Origin: a virus
Reading direction: 5' to 3' (one strand)
Virus record (IMG/VR): IMGVR_UViG_3300008050_000336
Span: 1 to 23,075 of that record
DNA: 23,075 nt
A program made the translations under genes and the position numbers. This document shows positions 1 through 8,759 of the stretch, in pieces. Position 1 is the stretch's first letter; each line of letters opens with the position of its first letter. The notes beneath the pieces were generated by a model, which searched no databases, had not been told where the DNA came from, and saw nothing but the letters and a program-made list of their open reading frames with translations.

Positions 1-102
1 CATGTAGGGGAGTTTGAAGATAGAGATGAATTTGACCCAGATTTCACAGATAAGTACACTTCAAGTAATTGGTGGAAATATATAAGGAATGGCGTATGGT
101 GA
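1..102 (+). CDS. C-terminal end of an upstream gene (partial)
   Basis: Frame 1 is open from the window edge to a TGA at 100-102 and encodes 33 residues that are acidic and aromatic, ending SSNWWKYIRNGVW. The start lies outside the window, so product and length are unknown. The stop overlaps the preferred start of the next gene in ATGGTGA, a typical arrangement for coupled genes in this cluster. That arrangement and the lack of another explanation for the first 95 bases are the reasons for calling it. It could still be chance open sequence. Confidence 0.5.
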   Translation, partial: HVGEFEDRDEFDPDFTDKYTSSNWWKYIRNGVW

Positions 103-734
103 AGCCAATGGCAAATATAAAGGAATTTACTAGCGATAGTGCGGTTCAAGAGTTCTTTTGGGAATCTTGGGGTGATATTGCGGGGCAGTATGGTATGACT
201 CCCCCCCAATTGTGGCCTACAAGGGCTGAAAGAGGTGGGCCTCCAACGCTATTAGTTTCTTTATTTGGGAAGGGAAGCACTGTTTACCATGTTAAAACTG
301 TAAAGGGGCTTCCTGTTGCTTCACAAGGTATTACAGATTATGGTGAATTTTACGGTGGTGCAGGTTCTAGAAGTTTAATTGCTTTAATAAATCTAATTGG
401 GACTAAAACTGGAAATAAACCTAAGGAATTAAAAGGTGTTCCTGTGATTAAGCAATGGAGTAAGTTTGGCCCTAATATTATAGAAAAATATATTGATAAA
501 CCATTGATATTTAATGCTAAAAATAAGAAACTACATTCAATTTGGAAGAATTTAAGGTTTACTAATTTTACAGGCGGTGAATCTTACTTATCAAATGAAT
601 TACTAAGTGCGCTTTCTAAAAATAAAGAGTATATTATGACTAGACCAGCAGGTTCGGGTGATTCAATTAAAAATGCATTTGCTTCTATATGGGCTAGGCA
701 TATTTCCACAAATATAGAACCTGATGATTATTGA
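96..734 (+). CDS. Unknown protein upstream of the large terminase
   Basis: A 212-residue protein that I do not recognise. It is moderately basic, with no clear signal peptide, membrane segment or metal motif; a Gly-rich stretch (YGGAGSRS) lies near the first third. I chose ATG 96 because AAGGA at 84-88 is correctly spaced and the start overlaps the upstream stop. ATG 108 is possible, and a TTG at 69 extends the frame but lacks a good ribosome site. The gene directly precedes the large terminase, where tailed viruses often keep the small terminase subunit, but it has no visible helix-turn-helix or coiled coil to support that role. Function is therefore left open. Confidence 0.75.
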   Translation: MVKPMANIKEFTSDSAVQEFFWESWGDIAGQYGMTPPQLWPTRAERGGPPTLLVSLFGKGSTVYHVKTVKGLPVASQGITDYGEFYGGAGSRSLIALINLIGTKTGNKPKELKGVPVIKQWSKFGPNIIEKYIDKPLIFNAKNKKLHSIWKNLRFTNFTGGESYLSNELLSALSKNKEYIMTRPAGSGDSIKNAFASIWARHISTNIEPDDY

Positions 735-745
735 GGTGAAATAAT

Positions 746-2191
746 ATGGAACTAGAAGAGTTAGACTTTACTATGGAAATGGATATGGAAATATCTAAAA
801 CTTCTTTTCCATATTTTTTCCAACATATATTAGGGTTTGATTTTACTAAGTTTCATGATGAATGGTTAGAATTAATGCATAATTCAAATCGCACAGTAAT
901 TATTTGTTCAAGGGACCACGGTAAATCTGTATTTATGCATTCATGGGCAGTATGGAAATTATGTTTCCAACCTCCACCATTTCAAATGTTATACATATCT
1001 TCTAACCATAAACAGACTATGGTTCATATGAGAGACATTGATAAATTATTCAACAAGCCTGCACTTAAAAAGTTTAGACCAAGTAGAGGATGGGCTCTAG
1101 GTAATATTCAATTAACAAATGGTAATTCAATATTAGAGCGTTCAATTGGTTCTCAGATTCGTGGACTCCACCCACAAGAAATAATCATTGACGACCCCTT
1201 AAAAGAATTTAATCTTAGTGCTATTAGAAAAGTTACTGATTGGTTCTTTGGTGATATGATTCCAACACTTCATCATACTGCTGATTTAAGAATGATAGGT
1301 ACTCCATTTACTTACACTGATATTTTTACAGAATTAGAAGAAAATGATGCTTATACTGTTAGAAAATATCCATGTTTAAATCAATTAAATGAACCGCTTT
1401 GGCCTGAAAGATGGGGATATGACGCATTAATGCAAAGGAAATCTGAAGTAGGTTCTTTGAAGTTTACAAGAGAGTATATGGTAATACCAATTTCTACTGG
1501 TACATCATTATTTAATCCTGAACACCTTACTGCTTGTAAAGATTTAGGTAAAAAAGAAATATTAAGAATGCGACAAAGAAAGAATAAAGGTTATACTTAT
1601 TATGTTGGTGTTGACCCTGCTATATCTACTGATGGAGACTATAATGTAATAATAGTATTAGAAGTAGATGAAAATAGGAATAAGCAAATTGTCTTTGTTG
1701 ACAGGCAGAAAAATGTTGAGTTTAGAGAAAATATTAATAAGTTAAAATTAATTGGGCAACTGTTTCAACCTGAAAGTATATATTTAGAAACAAATACATT
1801 TGCAAAATCATTTACTCAAGAATTGCGAGATATTACAGATTTAAATGTTCATGACTTTACTACTACTAGAAAGAAAAAGCAGGAAATTATATTAAACCTT
1901 CAAATGAATGTTGAGAACCATAAAATCATTTTCCCAAGAGGGAATGAGGAAAGTAGAAGAATGACAGATTTGGTTATAGAAGAGTTATCAATGTTTTCTA
2001 TCACCGATTCAGGAAAGTTTGAAGGGGTGGGCGCACACGACGATTTAGTGATGGGTTTAGCGTTAGCCAATGCTGCTACTCAGGCAAATGTTGAAACTTT
2101 TGTATTATTAGATGATTTGGAGTTATTCAAACAAGAAGCACCTAAATCTCCAATGCAACAATTAACTGGTGTAATGGGATTAAATTTTTGA
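746..2191 (+). CDS. terL: Large terminase subunit (packaging ATPase and nuclease)
   Basis: This 481-residue protein is the DNA-packaging motor that docks on the portal, translocates DNA into the prohead with ATP and cuts the concatemer. The ATPase half shows a Walker A of the terminase type, SRDHGKS (residues 55-61), a Walker B IIIDD (146-150) and a coupling motif IGTPF (from 185). The C-terminal half has the RNase H-like nuclease pattern: acidic residues at D290 (VGVDPA), E348 (YLETN) and D432/D433 (AHDDLVMG). Length is normal for the family. The start has AGGTGA six bases upstream, overlapping the previous stop. It is uninterrupted, with no intein, although a LAGLIDADG protein follows directly. 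The next gene begins nine bases downstream with its own AGGTGATG site. Confidence 0.95.
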   Translation: MELEELDFTMEMDMEISKTSFPYFFQHILGFDFTKFHDEWLELMHNSNRTVIICSRDHGKSVFMHSWAVWKLCFQPPPFQMLYISSNHKQTMVHMRDIDKLFNKPALKKFRPSRGWALGNIQLTNGNSILERSIGSQIRGLHPQEIIIDDPLKEFNLSAIRKVTDWFFGDMIPTLHHTADLRMIGTPFTYTDIFTELEENDAYTVRKYPCLNQLNEPLWPERWGYDALMQRKSEVGSLKFTREYMVIPISTGTSLFNPEHLTACKDLGKKEILRMRQRKNKGYTYYVGVDPAISTDGDYNVIIVLEVDENRNKQIVFVDRQKNVEFRENINKLKLIGQLFQPESIYLETNTFAKSFTQELRDITDLNVHDFTTTRKKKQEIILNLQMNVENHKIIFPRGNEESRRMTDLVIEELSMFSITDSGKFEGVGAHDDLVMGLALANAATQANVETFVLLDDLELFKQEAPKSPMQQLTGVMGLNF

Positions 2192-2200
2192 GGTGATGTT

Positions 2201-3559
2201 ATGAGTAAAATAGCAGAATTGGAAGAGGCGAAAAATACTGCTGATGAATTAATTGATTTAGAAAGGCAAAAAGAAGAGGCCAAAGAAGAATTAGAAACAA
2301 CCACAGGAATTAAACTTAATAAGTGGTTAAATTCGCAAAGCATAGATGATGAACATACAGTATTAAAGAACCTAAGTATTGAATATAATATGAATCTTTC
2401 TGATGCTAAGAAATCATTAGAGTCTTTCCCTACAGAATATATAGTACAAGATAAGACTGTTCCTGACATAGTTAAAGATTTAAGAAAATATAAGCGTACA
2501 TTAAAAGGTGAAAATAAATACTCTTTAAATAAAAGTATAGAGTCATTAGTATTTGCTTATTCAGACCACTTAGAAAAATGCATTGATTCTATATATTGGT
2601 TAAATAAATATAAAATCCCATTAAAAAATATGTCTTTTACCGAAATGGATTTAAAGAAAATACATTCTGTTAAAGATAAAGAATCTAGAAGAAACATTAT
2701 AGATATGTTATGTAAATATTGGGAAGTTAGTTTAGATTCACAAGATTTACCATATAATACAGAGTACGCTCAATTACAAAAACAAATGAGATTACATAAA
2801 AAGGATTTCCGAAAATGTATTAAAGAAATAAACCATCAGGTTATTAGAAAGAATCTAAATAGGCAATTAAAAGATACTATACTTAAAAGCGTTTGTTCAA
2901 ATCCTGGAATTTCAGCAAGGGAAATACATGAGCAATTAGATAATAAATTATACCAAAGGTCTTCTCCTAATATGATTTCTAAATTAATTAAAGGATTAGG
3001 AATAACAAATGTAGATGGAGCCTATTATAAATTTGATGATAGTATTAGGAAAAGTTTACCTGCTTATACCGCAGCATTTATTGATTCAGATGGGTATATC
3101 ACTTTAGATTCTAATTACAATCCTAGAGTTGGTTTAGTAGCGACTGGTGATAGGGGTAAAGCATTTATGATTGAAATGCAAAAAAGTCTTGGGTATGGTA
3201 AATTACACCTTGACCAAAAATCTCCACAAAATACTAGGCCAGTAAATAGATTAAATTTCTATTCACAAGATGATGTTCGTAAATTATTAACTGATTGTAG
3301 GCCACATTTTAGATTAAAGGGTCCACAAGCAGATATTCTTCTAGAATTAATTCGTATTAAGAAAGGGTTTAAAAAACAAGATTGGGCAAAAGATAGGTAT
3401 GTCGAATTGTATAAATTAATGAAGTGGAATAATCATCAAGATAATGCTAGATATGATTGGCAGAAATATAATATAGATATTGAAAATATTTCTAAATATG
3501 AGGAGAATAATAAAATGGAAATTATGAATGATATAGAATCTATAGTAAAGGAGGCATAA
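2201..3559 (+). CDS. Winged-helix plus LAGLIDADG-domain protein
   Basis: This 452-residue protein lies between terminase and portal. Residues 1-215 are charged and helical and not recognised. Residues 222-280 look like a winged helix: a helix ending in an N-P-G-I-S-A-R-E-I-H turn, a second helix and a wing with AYYKF. Residues 288-390 carry one LAGLIDADG-like motif, YTAAFIDSDGYI (289-300; acidic residues D295 and D297), followed by alternating strands and helices. LAGLIDADG proteins with a single motif usually act as dimers and cut long DNA sites. The same fold plus a helix-turn-helix also makes transcription factors such as WhiA. It may be a free-standing homing endonuclease, a DNA-binding protein, or a packaging cofactor in place of a small terminase. 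The domain call is fairly sure; the role is not. Confidence 0.8.
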   Translation: MSKIAELEEAKNTADELIDLERQKEEAKEELETTTGIKLNKWLNSQSIDDEHTVLKNLSIEYNMNLSDAKKSLESFPTEYIVQDKTVPDIVKDLRKYKRTLKGENKYSLNKSIESLVFAYSDHLEKCIDSIYWLNKYKIPLKNMSFTEMDLKKIHSVKDKESRRNIIDMLCKYWEVSLDSQDLPYNTEYAQLQKQMRLHKKDFRKCIKEINHQVIRKNLNRQLKDTILKSVCSNPGISAREIHEQLDNKLYQRSSPNMISKLIKGLGITNVDGAYYKFDDSIRKSLPAYTAAFIDSDGYITLDSNYNPRVGLVATGDRGKAFMIEMQKSLGYGKLHLDQKSPQNTRPVNRLNFYSQDDVRKLLTDCRPHFRLKGPQADILLELIRIKKGFKKQDWAKDRYVELYKLMKWNNHQDNARYDWQKYNIDIENISKYEENNKMEIMNDIESIVKEA

Positions 3560-3563
3560 GATT

Positions 3564-5204
3564 ATGGCAGAAAAGAAGCGATTTTCAGTTAAGAATTTTT
3601 TTAGAGCAAAGACTCCGCCTCCTGCTGATAGGCAAGTATGGCAAATGGGGATTCAAGAAAGGTCTGATTCTATATTTATGACTACTCCTATATTGTATAG
3701 TGTAGCCAATTCATCAGTAATAGTTAGGACTTGTACTACTCAATTAAAAAATGAAATATTTAGAAGAGGGTATGAATGGCATTCTAAATTTGCAGTTAAA
3801 TGTGAAGAATGTGGCAAAGAGCACTCCAATACTGTTGATGAATGTGCAGAGTGTAAAGGCCATAATTTAAGAAAGCCTGATAGAAAACAATTAGAATATG
3901 CAGAAAATATGTTTGATGGTTATGTTAATTCTTCTGAACAATTACTTATTGATGTATTAAGAGAATTAGAAGATGATTTAAATATATTAGATGATGCATA
4001 TATTGTATTAGTTAAGGAATATTTTTTAGATGGTAATGGAGATATTAAATTACATAGAATAAAGGAGATTTATCGTGGCGACCCTGTATCAATGAATATT
4101 TATGCCGATGAATATGGTGAAAGAGGCATTAAAGGTTTCACATCTTTAACAGATAGGGCATTTATTTCAGAAGATGTTAATGAATGTCATCCTGAAACTA
4201 GTGAAACATTACATCCTGTTCATTATGTAAATAGAGTACATGGAGAGGAGCAATATTTTGTAAAAGGAGAAGTATTACATTTTAGTAAATATTCACCATC
4301 TAGATTATATGGGCAATCACCAGTAGTGACTCTATTTAGCCATATTACTACTTTACTTGCTATGGAAGCCTATGTTAATACTTCTTATACAAAAAGCAGA
4401 ATGCCAAGAGGATTATTAGCAGTACAGACTAGAAATATGGATTCAATGAGAACCTTTTGGAGGGCTGTTAAAGAGAAGATGGAAGAAGACCCACATTTTA
4501 TTCCAATAATGGGAATAGAAGCAGATAATGGTAAAGGCTCTGTTGAGTGGATTAAATTCATGGATAGCCTTAAAGAGATGGATTATGTATCTGTGAAAGA
4601 AGATTTAAGGGATAGGATTGGTGCGTTCTATGGAGTATCTAAGATATTTATGGCTGATTCTTCAACAAGTGGTGGATTAAATAATGAAGGTATGCAAATA
4701 CTAGTAACTAATCGTGCAGTTGAAATGGCTCAAAATGTTTATAATCACTATATGTTCCCGTGGTTAGTGGGTGAATTTGGAATTACTGATTGGAAATTAG
4801 TATTACCTCCTTCAGAAGAAGAAGACGAAATTGCTAAATTGCGAAAGAGAGAAATAGAAGTTAATATCGCTGCTTCTGTTAAGAATCTAGGATTTGAGGT
4901 TGATATGGATGATGAAGGTGAATTTGTGTTTAGTAAGCCATTACCATCTCCAGAAGCAAAACCGAAAGAAGGAGAAAAAGGTACTGAAAAAGACCCGTAT
5001 GCAGGTACAGATATAGATGCTAGTCAATTAGGGCAATTACAAGAACAAGCATTAACGGGAGGAAATAATCAACCGCAAGAAGGTGGTGGAGCCACAAGGA
5101 ATAAACCCTCAATGAGCGTAGGACCGGACAATAGGCAATCAGGATTACCCAAAGAGGCCGGAAATCAAAATGTTGATAAAAGAACAGAAAGAAAGGTTGG
5201 ATGA
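3564..5204 (+). CDS. Portal protein with inserted zinc ribbon
   Basis: A 546-residue protein in the normal portal position after the terminase. The portal forms the dodecameric ring at the capsid vertex through which DNA passes. Supporting features are the segment YGQSPVVTLFSHITTLL followed by a helix and a MPRGLLAV strand, then an AFYGVSKIFM segment and a long helix rich in N, E and M, which is the usual portal core and stem pattern. Near the N-terminus, residues 80-97 form CxxC-x10-CxxC (C80, C83, C94, C97), a zinc-ribbon knuckle not usual in portals. From about residue 460 the tail is disordered, rich in G, P, Q, N and E. GGAGG at 3549-3553 is the likely ribosome site. Portal call strong by pattern and position. 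Confidence 0.88.
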   Translation: MAEKKRFSVKNFFRAKTPPPADRQVWQMGIQERSDSIFMTTPILYSVANSSVIVRTCTTQLKNEIFRRGYEWHSKFAVKCEECGKEHSNTVDECAECKGHNLRKPDRKQLEYAENMFDGYVNSSEQLLIDVLRELEDDLNILDDAYIVLVKEYFLDGNGDIKLHRIKEIYRGDPVSMNIYADEYGERGIKGFTSLTDRAFISEDVNECHPETSETLHPVHYVNRVHGEEQYFVKGEVLHFSKYSPSRLYGQSPVVTLFSHITTLLAMEAYVNTSYTKSRMPRGLLAVQTRNMDSMRTFWRAVKEKMEEDPHFIPIMGIEADNGKGSVEWIKFMDSLKEMDYVSVKEDLRDRIGAFYGVSKIFMADSSTSGGLNNEGMQILVTNRAVEMAQNVYNHYMFPWLVGEFGITDWKLVLPPSEEEDEIAKLRKREIEVNIAASVKNLGFEVDMDDEGEFVFSKPLPSPEAKPKEGEKGTEKDPYAGTDIDASQLGQLQEQALTGGNNQPQEGGGATRNKPSMSVGPDNRQSGLPKEAGNQNVDKRTERKVG

Positions 5205-5206
5205 TT

Positions 5207-5443
5207 ATGGCATGGAAAAATATAGTTAAAAAAGATGAAGATAAAGCATATCAACAAAGATTGAAAAATATGCTTGAAGAAACTGGTCAAACAGGAATGG
5301 GCTTAAATAAATTTAATAAAGCAGTTGATGAAGTCTATACTATCATTAATCATTTTGTAGAGAAAGGAGATTTAGACTATGATAAACATTTAATGGAATT
5401 TACAAAGATTATAGATTCTATTGCGAAGAAATTAGGTGATTAA
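5207..5443 (+). CDS. Small protein of the M-x-W-x-x-x-[LV]-K family (member 1)
   Basis: A 78-residue charged, largely helical protein starting MAWKNIVKKDEDK. I recognise no known family, but its N-terminus matches three other small proteins in this window (starts 8434, 8760 and 9083). ATG 5201 overlaps the portal stop and is an alternative. I prefer ATG 5207 because it places the shared motif at the very N-terminus and the GGATGATT before it resembles the local ribosome site. The last codons, GGT GAT TAA, double as the ribosome binding site of the next gene. A structural or scaffold-helper role is only an inference from location. Confidence 0.8.
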   Translation: MAWKNIVKKDEDKAYQQRLKNMLEETGQTGMGLNKFNKAVDEVYTIINHFVEKGDLDYDKHLMEFTKIIDSIAKKLGD

Positions 5444-5444
5444 A

Positions 5445-5651
5445 ATGAAAAGAGAAGAAATAGCAAAGGTAAGAAAAGAATTGCAAAAGGTAGAAAGAGC
5501 ATTAGAATATTCAGAAAATAAAACAGAAGTAAATAAGAACTTATCTCCTGTTGCATTACCTGATAATCCTAGACCTACTCCACCTTCAAGTAGACTTGAT
5601 GGTGTTGTTCAATTACCTCCAAAACAAAAAAGAACTGAGAATAAGTGGTAA
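5445..5651 (+). CDS. Small unknown protein, helical head and proline-rich tail
   Basis: A 68-residue protein: a basic and acidic helix for the first 35 residues, then a proline-rich tail (PVALPDNPRPTPPSSR, then QLPPKQKR). Start ATG 5445 is set by AGGTGAT at 5434-5440; the GTG inside that site is not a start. No homologue is recognised. It sits between two proteins likely to be virion associated, so a minor structural or assembly role is plausible but unproven. Confidence 0.7.
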   Translation: MKREEIAKVRKELQKVERALEYSENKTEVNKNLSPVALPDNPRPTPPSSRLDGVVQLPPKQKRTENKW

Positions 5652-5653
5652 AT

Positions 5654-8437
5654 ATGACACTACTTAAAGCCTATCTTATTGGGTCCAATGACCCATTTTT
5701 ATTGGCTAGAGTATATCATGATGAATATATTTTGAAAGATTCATATTATATTAAGGATTATATTGATGAGCAGATGAAAGTATATGAAGTTGAATTAAAT
5801 GCACAGGGGCTACATTTACAAGATATGAAGCGTAATTTAGAAATTTCTTGGAGAAATATTAAAGAAATAATACGAGATTACGAATTAAATATTTGGGCAG
5901 AGGAAACTAAAAGAGAGAAAATTTATGAGCAAGCAGGGAAAACATTTGATTCTACGAAAGTAAAAGATGATGATGCTCAATTTAAAGTGATTTATGAAAA
6001 GCATAGGAAAGTACTTAGAGAAAATAGAGATAGGTATTTTAAATTAAAAAAAGAAATCACTAAGCAAAAGAAAGTAGTTAAAAAATTACTTGGGGAATTT
6101 AAAAAGGCAGAACATGAATTATATATTAAATATGCCAAAACTGATAAAACCGATTATGAAAAAAATATGTTTGTGTTAAAATTTGAAAAATTAGGTTTAA
6201 AATTAATAAAGGAACAATTAGAATTAACTAAAAAAATGGCTAAGGAGACAGTTGATGAAAAGGGCGTATCAGTATTACAAATACCTGATTCTAAAACAGT
6301 TATAAATACTAATAAGAAATATAAAAAGGAATTAGATAAATTATATGCGGAGAAGAAAAAGAGAGCAGACAATCCAGACCTTCCCATTATTGTTGAATGG
6401 AGTAAAACATTTCTTGAATTAATGGGAAAGTGGGGCAAACAATTAGAAAAAGATATGGAACTTGATGAAAGTGGAATGCAATATTTTAAGAAATATTATA
6501 CTGATAAAATTAAGTTTTATGAACAGAGAATAAAAAGGTCGGAAAAGAAAATAAAAGCATTAAAAAGTGGTAAGTCATTAAGTGAAACTCAAAAACTCAT
6601 TGCTGGTAGTCAATTAGCAAGAACTAAACCTCGTGGGACACGAAGAAAATTATCACATAAAGGAAAGAAGACCTTTACAGATATAGAAGTTATAGATGGT
6701 TTAATGGAGACATTCCCTAAAACAACACGGCAAACATTTTATAATCAATTATCTACTTGGATAGAAGAAGAACCTGAATTATTTAATATTTCGGTTATTG
6801 CTGGTTATAAGAAAGAAAAGAGAGGTAAAACCCATACATTAGTAGAAGAGGGTGTAGATAGTGCTAGAAATAGGAACCTTTTGCAATTAAAAAAAGTTTT
6901 TGAATCAATAGCAGAGATGCAAGCCAAGGAAGAAAAAGGTGCGCCTGAAAGAGATGTTAATGCTATTTTATTAGTTATAAATAATGAATTGGATAGAGTT
7001 AAAGAAGCCCCTGTATCTGCAAAGGAAGGAAAAACAAAAGAGCAGCACACTTCTATATTAGATTGGTATAAAAATTTAGATACGAAGTTAACTAAATTAA
7101 AAAATCAATTAATTAAAATTAAAGGTAAAGTAATTCCCCAAGTAGTTAAAGGTAAAATAAGAGCAATATTAAAATTAAATTTTAAATCAGTAGGGAAAAA
7201 TAAAGGTAAAACTCCTGTTAAAAAAGTATTATTAACAATTGGAAGTCGCTCAATAAGAAATGCAATTTATGAATTACACCCTATTATAACAAAAAGACCT
7301 GAAGGACAAGTTGAGGGTGATACTACATATTCTGTAGGAAAAGGAGCATTTATTAGTGATTTAAAAAAAGTATATGAATCAATAAAAACTACATTAAATC
7401 ATAAAGTAGGAGATGATGTTGTTCTTGAATACATTATTAATACTCAAATTAAAAGAAAAGTTCCACAGTTTATTACGGAAACCGAAGAGGATGTTAAATC
7501 GTTAGAAGATGTTAAAACATTTTTACAGAATAATAATATAAAAAGTTTAAATGAAGAAGATGAAGATACATTAGAAGATATTTTAAAGGAATTAGTAGTA
7601 AGTTATAATAGGTTAATTAAGGATGAAAATTTATCCAATTTAGACAAAGAAGGAAAAACATTTAAAGAAATCCTATCTGTCCAAATACCAAAAGCACGAG
7701 AGTTAATTGGAAAAATGCCTAAGCAACATGAAAAGAAAAAGGAATTAATTGAAGCATTTCAAAATTTAAATAAAGTATATGGGGCGACTAGATTAGAAGT
7801 TAGTGAGATTACTTTAACTAAAAAAGAAAAACTTATTCAACTGAATGAAAGGATAGTTACTGCTTATCATAATCAATTAAAACGTGCTGATTTAAGTGAA
7901 GATGAACAAAGGAAATTTCTTAAGGCTATGATGCCATATAAAAGTAAAGCAAGAAAAAATAGAATTGCAAATGCAATAATGCGTTCTGAAAACGCAACTA
8001 GTAGTTTAATGCAAGAATTGGAAGCATTAGGTAAATTAGAATTAGGTGCATTTGCAGAACCAAAGAAAGCAGGAAAGGGTTTCTTAGATGTTAGCGAACT
8101 TTCTGAAGACCAATTGAATAGATTAGAAGAACAACAAGCAAGAGAAGCCAGCACAACTCAACCTAAACAATTTACTGAAGTTGGTGGTGATTATACTTAT
8201 GAAGGTGAATCTGCTAAAGACGCCGATAAAGAACTTGAAGATGCAAGAATAAGAGAAGAAGAATATGAACAAGCACAAGAAGATGCTAAAATTAGGGAAG
8301 AGGAAAGGCAACAAGGGAAATATGTTGAAGAACCTGAAGAAGAACAACCTGATTATGAAGTTAATGAAGAAGAATATGGTGCAGGAGATTTAACTGAAGA
8401 ATATGAACAAAAGCCATTTGAGGATGATGAATCATGA
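5654..8437 (+). CDS. Large charged coiled-coil protein, unknown function
   Basis: At 927 residues this is the largest protein in the window. It is dominated by Lys/Glu-rich helices with predicted coiled-coil character. Basic segments lie in the middle, and the last 70 residues are strongly acidic (ending KPFEDDES). Near the C-terminus a 14-residue unit beginning EDA[RK]IREEE is repeated twice in tandem (8237-8320). No enzymatic motif, signal peptide or membrane span was seen. The start is ATG 5654, two bases after the upstream stop; the ribosome site is weak (AGTGGT), suggesting translational coupling. Portal-proximal positions often hold minor head or internal virion proteins, and an elongated protein packaged with the DNA would fit, but this is inference. 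Confidence 0.85.
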   Translation: MTLLKAYLIGSNDPFLLARVYHDEYILKDSYYIKDYIDEQMKVYEVELNAQGLHLQDMKRNLEISWRNIKEIIRDYELNIWAEETKREKIYEQAGKTFDSTKVKDDDAQFKVIYEKHRKVLRENRDRYFKLKKEITKQKKVVKKLLGEFKKAEHELYIKYAKTDKTDYEKNMFVLKFEKLGLKLIKEQLELTKKMAKETVDEKGVSVLQIPDSKTVINTNKKYKKELDKLYAEKKKRADNPDLPIIVEWSKTFLELMGKWGKQLEKDMELDESGMQYFKKYYTDKIKFYEQRIKRSEKKIKALKSGKSLSETQKLIAGSQLARTKPRGTRRKLSHKGKKTFTDIEVIDGLMETFPKTTRQTFYNQLSTWIEEEPELFNISVIAGYKKEKRGKTHTLVEEGVDSARNRNLLQLKKVFESIAEMQAKEEKGAPERDVNAILLVINNELDRVKEAPVSAKEGKTKEQHTSILDWYKNLDTKLTKLKNQLIKIKGKVIPQVVKGKIRAILKLNFKSVGKNKGKTPVKKVLLTIGSRSIRNAIYELHPIITKRPEGQVEGDTTYSVGKGAFISDLKKVYESIKTTLNHKVGDDVVLEYIINTQIKRKVPQFITETEEDVKSLEDVKTFLQNNNIKSLNEEDEDTLEDILKELVVSYNRLIKDENLSNLDKEGKTFKEILSVQIPKARELIGKMPKQHEKKKELIEAFQNLNKVYGATRLEVSEITLTKKEKLIQLNERIVTAYHNQLKRADLSEDEQRKFLKAMMPYKSKARKNRIANAIMRSENATSSLMQELEALGKLELGAFAEPKKAGKGFLDVSELSEDQLNRLEEQQAREASTTQPKQFTEVGGDYTYEGESAKDADKELEDARIREEEYEQAQEDAKIREEERQQGKYVEEPEEEQPDYEVNEEEYGAGDLTEEYEQKPFEDDES
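8237..8320 (+). repeat. Tandem repeat, two 42-base (14-residue) units
   Basis: Two consecutive units, 8237-8278 and 8279-8320, lie in the 3' part of the 927-residue gene. They encode EDARIREEEYEQAQ and EDAKIREEERQQGK. The DNA copies have diverged at synonymous positions, so the duplication is not recent. The repeat extends an acidic, probably helical tail. Confidence 0.7.
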
Positions 8438-8757
8438 CTTGGCAAAATGTGTTAAAACGTGATACTGGGTTATTAGCCAGCATATCAGATAAGGAGAAAA
8501 AGAAGTTAAAGAAGACTTTACAATCTGCTGAACCTTCTGAATTTTTTGGGAAAGATTTTACTCATTTAGGGAGTTTAGTAGAAATGTTAGAAGATATGGA
8601 TTTGATAAAGGGTGATAAGAAAATGCAGAAGAAAATGAAAGCATACGGTGAAAGAAATTTAGACATTGTTGCTACTGCTGCTAAATTAAGAAAAGATTAT
8701 GAATTATTATATTTTCAATTAAGAGGAATGGTATATCCAAAAAAGAAAGGTGATTAA
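8434..8757 (+). CDS. Small protein of the M-x-W-x-x-x-[LV]-K family (member 2)
   Basis: A 107-residue, Lys-rich helical protein starting MTWQNVLKRDTG. The start overlaps the preceding stop in ATGA (8434-8437), indicating translational coupling. It shares only the first ~9 residues with the other members; the remainder is unlike them. The final codons GGT GAT TAA provide the ribosome site of the next gene. Function unknown; coiled-coil content and the run of similar genes suggest a role in head assembly. Confidence 0.8.
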   Translation: MTWQNVLKRDTGLLASISDKEKKKLKKTLQSAEPSEFFGKDFTHLGSLVEMLEDMDLIKGDKKMQKKMKAYGERNLDIVATAAKLRKDYELLYFQLRGMVYPKKKGD

Positions 8758-8759
8758 AT

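Noticed and set aside
2080-2469. Minus-strand open frame of 129 codons
   Set aside because: It spans the end of the terminase gene and the start of the next gene, both with clear products and ribosome sites. The minus frame has none and encodes low-complexity Ser/Leu/Phe sequence.
2201-3559. Intein or split-terminase explanation for the LAGLIDADG domain
   Set aside because: The terminase is contiguous with both ATPase and nuclease motifs, and the LAGLIDADG protein has its own start and ribosome site and no splicing-block residues that I can see.
5436-5447. GTG start upstream of ATG 5445 (similar at 9074, 9373 and 22031)
   Set aside because: In each case the GTG is part of the GGTGAT or GTGAT ribosome site, so the downstream ATG is the start.
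6154-8347. Minus-strand open frames under the 927-residue gene (6154-6438, 6805-7050, 7873-8154, 8123-8347)
   Set aside because: Phe/Leu/Ser-rich antisense of a Lys/Glu-rich gene; overlapping each other and lacking start signals.
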